Below are positions 17,992 through 27,463 of a stretch of 37,087 nt of DNA, piece by piece. The DNA lies in the NCBI GenBank assembly GCA_007134085.1, contig SLLL01000110.1, forward strand, positions 1 through 37,087. The letters run 5' to 3'. The stretch is from Balneolaceae bacterium (lineage in GTDB: Bacteria; Bacteroidota; Rhodothermia; Balneolales; Balneolaceae). The notes under the pieces were generated by a model. The model was not told the origin of the DNA and ran no database searches. It saw only the letters and a program-made list of their open reading frames with translations. Made by a program: the position numbers and the translations under genes. The stretch's first letter is position 1, and each line of letters opens with the position of its first letter.

Positions 17992-19203
17992 CTAACTTTC
18001 CCGCAATGGCAGTGTGACCGTAAATTCCGACCCTTCGCCTTCTTTACTTTCTACTTCCAGTCTTCCGCTGAAAAGATCTACAAATCGCTTAATTATGGTA
18101 ACCCCAATTCCGGCGCTCTCTGCTTTAATTTTATTGTTTGTTTTACCGATAACTTCCCCATTTAAAACCATCTGAACGAGCTCGTCGCTCATACCAATAC
18201 CATCATCTTTCACTTTAAGAATCAGGCTTTTAGTTCCGTTATGCCCTACAACTTCGATTGTACTCTTAACAAAACCTCCATTTTCGGTGTACTTAATGGA
18301 GTTTGATAACAGGTTTCCAAATATCTGCTCAAACTTTTCTTTGTCGATTACTACATTTCTAATTGAATTGCCGCCTGTAATCTCAAGCTCAATATTCTTA
18401 AATCGTGCAAGTGGTTCATATAATTCTTTAGCTTTTGTTATACTCTCATTAAGATCATTCTCTTCACAATTCAGCTTTACCCCATCGCTTTTGATAAGTG
18501 CATAGTTCAAAATTCCACTTATCATCTGCTTTAACTGTACAGCACTTCGATTAATCCCGGAAAGGATCTCTTTAGTTTCCTCTTTTGTGAGGGCATCGTT
18601 ATCAGAATCTGCCAAAAGCTCAGATAAACCGATAATTCCGTTAAGCGGAGCTCTCAAATCATGGCTCAACATTTTCATCAACCGTACCTGATGGTGATTG
18701 AGTTTTTGTAATTCTTCGTTCTGCTTACGAATTTCGAGGTGAGCCATAACCTGATTGGCTAATATTCTAAGCTGATTTTTTTTATCTGTATCAAGAGTTT
18801 TGGGGACATAGTCTAAAATGCAGAGCGCGCCAATAACATTACCCTCACTATCTTCTAATGGTGCTCCAAGATAATATCTGAATTTGGGATCTTGTTTTAC
18901 ATAGGGCATATCTTTGAAGCGCTCATCTGCTGAAAGGTCAGGCACTTCGAAAAGATCATTTTGTTGAATTGCGTACTGGCAAACCGATTTGCTACGTGGA
19001 ATTCGGCGAAAGCTTGCAGCTATTCCATGTACAGATTTAGACCACTGCTCGTCTACATCAAGAAAGTTGATAAGAGAAACCGGAGAGTTACATATAGTTG
19101 CAGCAAGATGGGTTAACTCATCGTACTCTTTTTCTGAATCGGTATAAATTATTTTGTACGACTCGAGGGCTTTAACACGCTTTAATTCTTCGCTATCCAC
19201 CAT
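17992..19203 (-). CDS. GAF-domain sensor histidine kinase (HisKA + HATPase)
   Basis: GAF-type N-terminus (CQYAIQQNDLFEVPDLSADERFKDMPYV); H-box SHDLRAPLNGIIGLSELL; N-box NLLSNSIKYTENGG; DDGIGMS; AGIGVTIIKRFVDLF. Confidence 0.93.
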   Translation of the reverse strand: MVDSEELKRVKALESYKIIYTDSEKEYDELTHLAATICNSPVSLINFLDVDEQWSKSVHGIAASFRRIPRSKSVCQYAIQQNDLFEVPDLSADERFKDMPYVKQDPKFRYYLGAPLEDSEGNVIGALCILDYVPKTLDTDKKNQLRILANQVMAHLEIRKQNEELQKLNHHQVRLMKMLSHDLRAPLNGIIGLSELLADSDNDALTKEETKEILSGINRSAVQLKQMISGILNYALIKSDGVKLNCEENDLNESITKAKELYEPLARFKNIELEITGGNSIRNVVIDKEKFEQIFGNLLSNSIKYTENGGFVKSTIEVVGHNGTKSLILKVKDDGIGMSDELVQMVLNGEVIGKTNNKIKAESAGIGVTIIKRFVDLFSGRLEVESKEGEGSEFTVTLPLRES

Positions 19204-19228
19204 CTTTGCTTCATTAACCCAAATTATA

Positions 19229-19597
19229 TTAATGTTGATTTAAAATATTTACGCTTGAGAGCAGATCACGCAGTTCGCCCTGGCTAAACGGTTTTACAAG
19301 GTAACCAAGATAGGTTGTATTTTCCATTTGTTTGGTGTAATGCCTGTTGGAATTGCCTGTAACATAGATTACCTGAATTTCATTATCACCGCTTAATGTT
19401 TTAACCACATCAATACCGGTTAACTCCTCCTCCAGGTTTATATCTACAAATAAAAGGTTAGGCTTAAACTCATCAATTAATCTGATGGCTTGTTTATACG
19501 AATGAGCTTTTTCTATCTGCTTAAAGCCCATCTTGCTTACCACTGTCTCTAAATACAATGCCTGTATGGCATTATCTTCTATGATTAAAATTTTCAT
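19229..19597 (-). CDS. Single-domain CheY-like response regulator
   Basis: ILIIEDN, LLFVDINLEEELTGIDVV, VIYVTGNS and YLVKPFS: acidic pair, phospho-Asp, Thr and Lys all present. Confidence 0.92.
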   Translation of the reverse strand: MKILIIEDNAIQALYLETVVSKMGFKQIEKAHSYKQAIRLIDEFKPNLLFVDINLEEELTGIDVVKTLSGDNEIQVIYVTGNSNRHYTKQMENTTYLGYLVKPFSQGELRDLLSSVNILNQH

Positions 19598-19613
19598 TAC
19601 TTATTTCTCTCTT

Positions 19614-21800
19614 TTATCTAATTAATAGATTGTCCCTATATGTGATTGCACTGCTCGACCCTCTAAGGTCCTCAGTACGTTTGAAATAGATAACCACGTT
19701 GTTGGTTCCATTTGTGGTGTAGCTAATTTCCCCATCCATCTGCTTGATGAAAGTATCAATCAATAGTTTATGAAATGTTTGTGATTCGTCTGCAGCATCT
19801 AGCCCATTAATATTCTTCTTAAGGCCTTCAATTTCGAGTTTAACATCATTTTCATCATAAGTTAGATTGATATTAATTGTATGATTTGAGCCTGAACCTT
19901 CTGCTGCTTTCATTTGAATAAGCTCATTAATCACAAGCCCCAAAGGAACAGCCTGGTTTAGATTGAGCATTATTGGCCTTGAACTTTCTGTTCTTTTAAT
20001 GTTTAGTTTTTTCTCTCCGGCTACGTAAGACATAGATCCAATGATAGAATCCAGATACTCATTGAATTCTATCTGAACCACATCTTTTTGCTGATAAAGC
20101 GTTTCATGAATTTTTGCGATTGAGAAAATACGGCTGTGGGCCTCTTCAATTTTTTGTTTCACAGCCTCATTTTTCTCGTAAATAACCTGTAGTTCAAGCA
20201 ACCCGGCAATGATGGCAAGATTGTTTTTCACTCTGTGGTGAAGCTCCTGCAATAGTACATTCTTCTCATTCAAAGATGATTGCAGCTGCTGCGCGAGTTT
20301 CTTTTGTTCTGTGAGGTCTACATAGATTCCGTAAGCTGAAATAACCTCACCATGGCTCCAGATGGGCACCGTACTTACCAAAACCGGCACAGTATTTCCG
20401 TGTTTTGTAAGCCGTGTTGTTTCTTGCTGATGGGCAAAACCTGAAATAGCCCTATTACTCACCTCTTCTGCTTCTTCAGCATTTTTTTCTGAAGTGATTA
20501 ACGCATTAACATTTTGCCCAATTATTTCTTCGGCTTGGTAACCAAAAAGTGTTGTAAAGCCATTATTTACTTTCTGCACCCTGCTTTGCAGATCAATCAT
20601 AACCATTGCGAGGGGTGAGTTTTCAAACAGCTGGGTCATGAGGGCAAAGTTTCTCTCTCTTTCCAACTCAGATGTAAGAAACTCAGTAATATCAACTCCG
20701 GTACTTACAAGATACTCCTCTTCTTCACTCTTGAATCTGTTAATGTAGAGATGGAAAGAACGTATTCCGTTATTCTTTGATAGAATCTGTGTAACAAATC
20801 CATTATTGCCATATTCGTACGCATTATTGAACATCTCTTCGGCTCTTCCTCTTTCATCTTCTTTAAAGATTTCGAGAATGCTTATAGTTTGCAGTTCACT
20901 TTCATTGTAACCCAGCTCTTTTTCGATGGAATTATTCCATCTAATCAGCTTGCCATTACTATCAAGCACAAAGAAAATTCCCGGAATACTGTCCAATACA
21001 GTTTTTGTGAATCGGCGCTCTTCTTCCAGAAAATATTCTACCTGTTTTTCGAGAGTAACATCTCTGAATGTGTTGATTACTTTTTGCCCATCATGTTCAT
21101 CATTATACACAACAGAGATTATTTCTACTGGCACTGTATATCCGTTTTTGTGCAAGTACTCTCTTTCACCCTCGTAGATCGATTCTTCCTCCCGAATTCG
21201 CTGCATCTCGCTATTGGCGGGACTATTTTCGTCTACAATTAACTTGCGGCCACCACGCATCAGTTCTTCTTTTGTGTATCCCAGTATTTTACATGCAGCA
21301 GGGTTAGCATCAATAATATTACCATCTGGCGAACCCAAAATTATTCCTGATACCGAATGTTGAAATTGCTGGCTGTACCTCTCTTCTGATTCCCGCAGCA
21401 GTTTTATAGTCTCCATATTTGCGGTTATATCATCAAAAATTACTAACGCGAGTGGTTCACCCGCTTCAATCGCTGAAATGGATATTTTGCACCAGGTTCT
21501 AATATCACCATTCATAGCCATAGTCATTTCAAGAGAATCCCTCTCGCCGTCTAAAACTTCCCTAAGGCCAATTAATAGTTTCAGAGCGTAGTCATTGCCC
21601 TGTTCTGCTGCTCTTCTGCAATGGGAGAAGTAGTTATTTGTATCTCTCTCTAATCCAAGCCAGTTTGAGCATTTACGGTTTGCATCCCAATTTTCATTAA
21701 AACAGATGATTTCACCGTTTACATCTAATATTGCAGCTGCTCCGGGCAACGCTTTTAGGATAGCACTCTCTTTTTTCAATAAACTCTTTTGTTTAGCCAC
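19614..21800 (-). CDS. Multi-PAS (about 4) sensor protein with HisKA_2-type dimerisation/phosphoacceptor region and divergent ATPase region
   Basis: PAS blocks (FQHSVSGIILGSPDG, VLDSIPGIFFVLDSNGK, LFENSPLAMVMIDLQSR); LLQELHHRVKNNLAIIAGLLELQ (HisKA_2); usual HATPase boxes not recognisable. Confidence 0.9.
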   Translation of the reverse strand: MAKQKSLLKKESAILKALPGAAAILDVNGEIICFNENWDANRKCSNWLGLERDTNNYFSHCRRAAEQGNDYALKLLIGLREVLDGERDSLEMTMAMNGDIRTWCKISISAIEAGEPLALVIFDDITANMETIKLLRESEERYSQQFQHSVSGIILGSPDGNIIDANPAACKILGYTKEELMRGGRKLIVDENSPANSEMQRIREEESIYEGEREYLHKNGYTVPVEIISVVYNDEHDGQKVINTFRDVTLEKQVEYFLEEERRFTKTVLDSIPGIFFVLDSNGKLIRWNNSIEKELGYNESELQTISILEIFKEDERGRAEEMFNNAYEYGNNGFVTQILSKNNGIRSFHLYINRFKSEEEEYLVSTGVDITEFLTSELERERNFALMTQLFENSPLAMVMIDLQSRVQKVNNGFTTLFGYQAEEIIGQNVNALITSEKNAEEAEEVSNRAISGFAHQQETTRLTKHGNTVPVLVSTVPIWSHGEVISAYGIYVDLTEQKKLAQQLQSSLNEKNVLLQELHHRVKNNLAIIAGLLELQVIYEKNEAVKQKIEEAHSRIFSIAKIHETLYQQKDVVQIEFNEYLDSIIGSMSYVAGEKKLNIKRTESSRPIMLNLNQAVPLGLVINELIQMKAAEGSGSNHTININLTYDENDVKLEIEGLKKNINGLDAADESQTFHKLLIDTFIKQMDGEISYTTNGTNNVVIYFKRTEDLRGSSSAITYRDNLLIR

Positions 21801-21932
21801 TTAATCTTTCTATTGATTGAATATGTTGTTAATACAATTTCTTGTTTTCGTGGCATTTATGTCAGACGTAAAAAACTTAATTTTTTTTAATATTACAAAT
21901 GCCTGCCCTAAATACTAAAAACCTACGTCCTT

Positions 21933-22343
21933 TTACTTAGCCAATAAGAAAGATGGCACGTAACGGCCACCTTTCACTACCTTTTGAATTGCTTCATGGA
22001 GCTCATCTTTGGTTGGTTCGCAGTAAACGTATCCGTTTACCCCAAAATCAAAAAGTGGCTTTACAAGATTAGCAGAACGATACATGTGAAGTGCAATAAT
22101 TGCAGAGTTCCGATAGTTTTTTTTCAACTCACTGATAATCTTTTTTGCTGGGATATCAACCCCCATTAAATCCAATATTATTAAATATCTCTCTTTCAAT
22201 TTAGTGTGATTCAATACTTCATTAGGATCAATTACAAACGTATTCACATCAATACCGAAGCTATTTTTGATGAGCTCTTCGATTATCGATGCACGAACTT
22301 TCTGCCTAGATACGATTGCGATATTCTCTATTGCCGGACCCAT
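21933..22343 (-). CDS. Stand-alone receiver-like protein lacking several canonical receiver residues (pseudo-receiver)
   Basis: Receiver-like fold pattern YLIILDLMGVDIPAKKIISELKKNYRNSAIIALHMY...GVNGYVYCEPTKDELHEAIQKVVKGGRYVPS; no acidic pair, no switch Thr, no conserved Lys; no HTH. Confidence 0.75.
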   Translation of the reverse strand: MGPAIENIAIVSRQKVRASIIEELIKNSFGIDVNTFVIDPNEVLNHTKLKERYLIILDLMGVDIPAKKIISELKKNYRNSAIIALHMYRSANLVKPLFDFGVNGYVYCEPTKDELHEAIQKVVKGGRYVPSFLLAK

Positions 22344-22476
22344 AATACCAATCTATAGATGCCCCCTAAATATTGGAATAGGCGAATGATTGTATTTTTT
22401 TAATAGGTATTCAGCAAAACTACTTACGCAGAAAGTTTTTGCCAATTACTCAACCGGCTCAACTATTTAGAGTGGC

Positions 22477-23136
22477 TTAGTTTTGAGGGGGTGCTATAAT
22501 ATTGTGCTGAAATGCATATTTCACAAGGCCTGCGGTATTTCTTGCGCCTGTTTTTTGTAATAAGTTTCTGCGATGAGCATCTACGGTTCTGGAGCTTATA
22601 AAAAGCTTTTCTGCAATTTCATGATTGGTAAATTCCTGCACTATCAACTCAAGTATTTCAAGCTCTCTGTCGGTTATGTGTACAGAATCAGGCGAAGTTG
22701 GTTTGCCTTTCCCTTTTACAAGGTCCATCATAATACTGTACGTTGCTTCATCACTGAAATAATGTTTTCCATTCATTATAGAATTGATTGCATCTTTCAA
22801 TTCATTCCGCCCTGCACTTTTCATGATATAACCCGATGCACCAGCCTGTATCATCTGCCTAATGTGCAGATCATCGTTACTCATGGTCAGGGCTAACACT
22901 TTTACATCCGGGTAGGTATTTTTAATCTCTTTAGTTGCCGTTATTCCATCCATCTCAGGCATATTAATATCCATTATCACAATATCAATCAATGTATCTT
23001 TAAGTTGCTCTATAGCCTCGGCACCGTTGTTCGCTTCAGCTACAACATCTATTCCCACCTGCGTTTCGAGCATTAACTTAATACCATCCCGAACAATTTT
23101 ATGGTCGTCTACTAATAGAACTTTTACATTTGCCAT
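22477..23136 (-). CDS. NarL/LuxR-family response regulator
   Basis: VLLVDDHKIVRDGI, IVIMDINMPEMDGI, LALTMS, GYIMKSA; HTH ITDRELEILELIVQEFTNHEIAEKLFISSRTVDAHRRNLLQKTGARN. Confidence 0.95.
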   Translation of the reverse strand: MANVKVLLVDDHKIVRDGIKLMLETQVGIDVVAEANNGAEAIEQLKDTLIDIVIMDINMPEMDGITATKEIKNTYPDVKVLALTMSNDDLHIRQMIQAGASGYIMKSAGRNELKDAINSIMNGKHYFSDEATYSIMMDLVKGKGKPTSPDSVHITDRELEILELIVQEFTNHEIAEKLFISSRTVDAHRRNLLQKTGARNTAGLVKYAFQHNIIAPPQN

Positions 23137-23151
23137 GATCTGGTAGTTACT

Positions 23152-26100
23152 TTATAGCGATACTACAATATTTACAATTGTACCGCGGCCTTTGTTACTT
23201 ATTATATCGAGCTCAGCTGCCATTGCCGCGGCCCTTGTTCGCATACTGCGTATTCCAAGGCCAAAATGGCTTTCATCATTTAAATCAAACCCTACTCCAT
23301 TATCTTCTATGGTAAGAAGAAGCTCTTTTTCTGAATATACCAATTGCACATCAACTCGCTTAGGCTTTCCATGCTTGATAGCATTGTTAACTGCTTCCTG
23401 AAATATACGATACAAATTTATCTGAACTTTATCAGATATCTCTGCACCCTCAAGATTTTTGTAAAAGTAAAAATCAATTTCATTACTGTTTTTAAGGTGG
23501 CTGATGAGTGATTCAATTGCAAGCTCCAGGCCGTAATCCTGAATTGCTTTGGGCAATAAATTCTGAGAAATATTACGTGTTTCTGATATAGCATGGCTCA
23601 AAAACTCAAGCCCTGACTGATAAGCACCATGTAACCTGTTTGAGATTTCTGGAAGGTCTTCGAAAACAGATTTCAGATTCATATTTGCAGCTGATAAATA
23701 TTGCCCGAGGCCATCGTGCAGCTCTTTTGCTATACGCTGCCGTTCCTGCTCTTCACCTTCAATAATGGCACTTATTGCGCGTTCTTCTGCTCTTCTCTGT
23801 TCTGTAATATCATGGGCAATTACAAGCCGATGAATTTTCCCTTTATAAAAAATGTCAGAAGCAGATACTTCCACTATCAGCTTTTCACCCTGTTTGGTAA
23901 AATGAACCCACTCTCCAAAAGAGGTTTTGCCTCTGTTTTTCTTTATATCTTGTTTAACTTTTTCTATTTCACTCTCATCTCTTATACCAAAGATTTGCAT
24001 CTCTAATGCTTCCTCTTTGCTATATCCATACGTCTGAGAAAAGGCATCATTTACAGAACTAAATTTATATGTATCTGGATCAAAAATAATCATGGGTATT
24101 GGGTTCTGCTCAAAAAGAAGCCTGTATTGCTCTTCAGATGCTTTTAACTCTTCGTTAGATTTTACCTCAGTAGTTACATCTGAAATAGCGCCTATCATGT
24201 ATTTCATTTTACCATTTTCATCCCGCACAAAATATCCTCTGTCTATTACAATGGAGTATTCTCCAAAACCGTTTTTGAATCGATAGTACTCAACCCATGA
24301 ATCTTTTCCAGAATCAATAGCCATATTGAGGCTTTTGATTATGTTATTCACGTCTTCAGGATGCACCCTGCTTTCCCACCATTTGATTGAATTTTCAACC
24401 TCATTTTCTTTAAAACCAAACCTCATAAACCAACCATCACTCCACCAAACAGTACCGGATTCATAGTCCCAGTCATACAAAACATCATTCGAGCTTTTTG
24501 CAATCATCTCGAACTTGTAACTCTGCTCAGACAGGGCTTTTCTATACTCTATTTCCTGGGTTTTATCAACCATTGCACCGATAATTCTCAATATCGAGCC
24601 ATCTTCTTTTCGTAGAATTGTAGCTGTATCCTCAACGCTCTTTTTTGATCCGTCAGCTGCATAGAATTGGTACTCTTCCGACCAGAACGTTGAGCCATCG
24701 TTTTCAGCAGTTTCCATGCTATTTATGACACGTTCTTGGTCTTCCTCCACAATTTTTTCATGCCAGAATCTATTATTTCCCTTATACTGCTCTTTTGTAT
24801 ACCCAAGTACAGATTCAATACCATCTCCCCACCATAGCTTATTTTCCTCGGGGTTCCACTCCCAAATCACATCCGTTGTTAAGTTGGCTGCAACCTCAAA
24901 TCGTTTTTGCTCTTGCTGCAGTTTGTACTCCATAAATTTCGTTTCTGTTATATCCAAAACAGTTCCGGCAAAGATGTATTTAGCTGTATTAGAATCAAAA
25001 ACACGTTTACCTCTTACCTGTACAAAACCTGTCTGCCCATTACTCCTTATTATTCTATGGTTCAGCTCAAAGCTATCTTTCTCGATATATTCTGATATGG
25101 TATCCCTTACAAGATCAACATCATCATGATGAGACAAGCTGAGATAACGTTCGAGATTGGGGTTGAATTGATCAGGGTCTTTATCGTAAATCTCATAAAC
25201 AATGTCAGACCACCACAGTTCACTGCTCTCAATATCCAATGACCAATACCCTAATCGCGCAATTTCCTGAGCTTGCAAAAGCCTTTCCTGGTTTCGCATT
25301 AATTCATACTGCTGTGCTTTGATTCGCGAAATATCCTGCACGGTACTAATTCGATATCCCCTTCCAGTATCGGAATCGGTAACTAATGTAAGGTTAACAA
25401 GTGCATCAAACGTTGAGCCATCCTTGCGCATCATTTCACTCTCAAAGATGGTAAAACCAAAATCATCGAGCTCTTTAATGATTCTGTTTATATCATTCTT
25501 CGACTTCTCAGAATAGAGCCTGTTCACAGGCATTCCTTCCATCTCATCCTTAGAATACCCAAACAGCTCTGCATAGGCTCCATTAACTCTCTCAAGTTTA
25601 TTGGTTTGATGGTTACTGACAGACAGGCCGGTGTTTGATTGTAAAAACACCTCAGCAAGTAACTGATTTTCTTTTTCAAAGTTTACTCTGTCAGTAATAT
25701 CTACATGAGTTCCGGCAAGCCTGGTTGGTTTTCCGTCTTTGTCCCATTCCACGGTTCTGCCACGATCTAAAATCCACACCCAGTGGCCTTTTTTGTGTTT
25801 CATCCTCACTTCTATTTCATAGATTTCAGTCTTACCTTTGAAGTAATCCTCAACTGATTTCTCAAACCGTAAAAGGTCATCAGGATGCACCAAACTGTTC
25901 CACGTTTCAATTGATATTGGCTCCAGCTCCTCCTTAGTGTAACCAACAAGTAAAGCCCACATGTCGTCGATTTCAACCTGACCTGTCTGTGGATACCACT
26001 CCCATGCACCTACATTTGCACTGGTTGTTGTAAGCTCCAGCCTCTCTTTACTCTTCTGAATGCTCTCTTCCAGGTTTTTTCTTTCGGTGATATCTACTCC

Positions 26101-27369
26101 AATACCTATATATTTATCTTCACTTATTCTGGCATTAATCCAGGTGGTGTAGAGTTTTTCTCCGCTTTTACTGATCAGCTCAAAATCCGACCATTTACCT
26201 TCTGCCTTAGAAATCTCTTCTTTTGCTCTGTTATAATCTTCCTTTGTTGTAATCAGTTGCAGGAGATGGCCTTTTTTTGCATCCTCGTTTGTATATCCAA
26301 CCTTTTCCTCAAAATATTTATTTACAGTAATTACATTGGAGCCGTTGTCATGCAGATTGATGAAAACAGGCATATTATCGAAAATTGCCCGCAGCTCTTC
26401 ACGTTCTGCACGTAACTGATTTTCAAGTTTTTTCCTTTCGGTTATATCATAACCAACACCAACAAAAGAGTTATCACTGAGCGCAATATTGGTCCACAAT
26501 TGGTTTCTAATTTCGCCACTTTTTGTATGAACTTCAGATTCAACCCATCCCTTTACCCTCTTGTGAATAATATCCAGAACCCTATTTCTTGCTTCAGGGT
26601 CAGGATAACACAATTCAAGCAGTGAGCTTTTCTCAACATCATCGTACGTCCATCCTAAAATATCCTGGTGGTATTTATTGAACTTTATCAGGTTATTTTC
26701 TTTATCGTAAAAGTTGATCAACACCGGTATTCTGTCGAACAGCTTTTCAAGGCGCTCTCTTTCTAATTTCAGCTGTTCTTCGAGCAGTGTATTCTCTGTG
26801 ATATCAAGCGTTACCCCGCTTACTTTTTTAATGGCTCCGTTTTCAATAGTAGCCTCCCCTCTTGACCAGAGCCATCGAACAGAGCCATCGGGCAAAACAA
26901 CCCTGAACTTTACATTTAAGTCCTCACCTTCACGTAACGTTTTATCACCCTTTTTTTTGAATATCTCAGCATCATCTTCATAAATAATTCCAAGTACATC
27001 AGAGCGGGCTAACTCTTTGTTAGGAGAAATACCCAAAAGTGGGTTGTGATTATTTGAGGTGATGTAAGAATCGGTTTCAGGAAAATATTCCCAGGTAGCA
27101 ATCTGTGCAGAATTCAGGGCAAGATTCAGGCTTTTTTCTCTTTCCCTCAGTTTACGCTCATTTACGGAAATGTAGTTTTCATAACTCTTTATCATCCAAT
27201 AAAGTACAAGGGCAGTCATAATCACATAGAAGTAGCCCTTTGCAGTTTGTAGTCGCGAAAGGAGAATAATATCATCCACAAACCACTCTAAAATCTGATC
27301 GGTTGTGGTAATCCAAACTAATGCAAAACCGAGATAGATTAATGCAATGCGTAAAGGTGTAAATCTCAT
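23152..27369 (-). CDS. Large membrane-associated multi-PAS (about 9 PAS) histidine kinase with HisKA_3
   Basis: Two N-terminal TM segments; nine PAS-like blocks ending in DITE/DITD-type motifs; EEQERQRIAKELHDGLGQYLSAANMN; FQEAVNNAIKHG; IEDNGVGFD; GLGIRSMRTRAAAM. Confidence 0.95.
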   Translation of the reverse strand: MRFTPLRIALIYLGFALVWITTTDQILEWFVDDIILLSRLQTAKGYFYVIMTALVLYWMIKSYENYISVNERKLREREKSLNLALNSAQIATWEYFPETDSYITSNNHNPLLGISPNKELARSDVLGIIYEDDAEIFKKKGDKTLREGEDLNVKFRVVLPDGSVRWLWSRGEATIENGAIKKVSGVTLDITENTLLEEQLKLERERLEKLFDRIPVLINFYDKENNLIKFNKYHQDILGWTYDDVEKSSLLELCYPDPEARNRVLDIIHKRVKGWVESEVHTKSGEIRNQLWTNIALSDNSFVGVGYDITERKKLENQLRAEREELRAIFDNMPVFINLHDNGSNVITVNKYFEEKVGYTNEDAKKGHLLQLITTKEDYNRAKEEISKAEGKWSDFELISKSGEKLYTTWINARISEDKYIGIGVDITERKNLEESIQKSKERLELTTTSANVGAWEWYPQTGQVEIDDMWALLVGYTKEELEPISIETWNSLVHPDDLLRFEKSVEDYFKGKTEIYEIEVRMKHKKGHWVWILDRGRTVEWDKDGKPTRLAGTHVDITDRVNFEKENQLLAEVFLQSNTGLSVSNHQTNKLERVNGAYAELFGYSKDEMEGMPVNRLYSEKSKNDINRIIKELDDFGFTIFESEMMRKDGSTFDALVNLTLVTDSDTGRGYRISTVQDISRIKAQQYELMRNQERLLQAQEIARLGYWSLDIESSELWWSDIVYEIYDKDPDQFNPNLERYLSLSHHDDVDLVRDTISEYIEKDSFELNHRIIRSNGQTGFVQVRGKRVFDSNTAKYIFAGTVLDITETKFMEYKLQQEQKRFEVAANLTTDVIWEWNPEENKLWWGDGIESVLGYTKEQYKGNNRFWHEKIVEEDQERVINSMETAENDGSTFWSEEYQFYAADGSKKSVEDTATILRKEDGSILRIIGAMVDKTQEIEYRKALSEQSYKFEMIAKSSNDVLYDWDYESGTVWWSDGWFMRFGFKENEVENSIKWWESRVHPEDVNNIIKSLNMAIDSGKDSWVEYYRFKNGFGEYSIVIDRGYFVRDENGKMKYMIGAISDVTTEVKSNEELKASEEQYRLLFEQNPIPMIIFDPDTYKFSSVNDAFSQTYGYSKEEALEMQIFGIRDESEIEKVKQDIKKNRGKTSFGEWVHFTKQGEKLIVEVSASDIFYKGKIHRLVIAHDITEQRRAEERAISAIIEGEEQERQRIAKELHDGLGQYLSAANMNLKSVFEDLPEISNRLHGAYQSGLEFLSHAISETRNISQNLLPKAIQDYGLELAIESLISHLKNSNEIDFYFYKNLEGAEISDKVQINLYRIFQEAVNNAIKHGKPKRVDVQLVYSEKELLLTIEDNGVGFDLNDESHFGLGIRSMRTRAAAMAAELDIISNKGRGTIVNIVVSL

Positions 27370-27463
27370 GGTATTCTATTGTTATAGCTAACTACACTTT
27401 ACTGAATTGTAAACTGCCGAACAAATACCTGTTTACAGTGTTGCTGTTAAGTTTCAGCTTAAT

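Noticed and set aside
20889-21242. 117-aa + strand ORF antisense to the multi-PAS kinase
   Set aside because: Antisense open frame inside a well-supported gene; no domain signal. The same applies to the 136-137 aa and smaller antisense ORFs elsewhere (e.g. 24716-25129).
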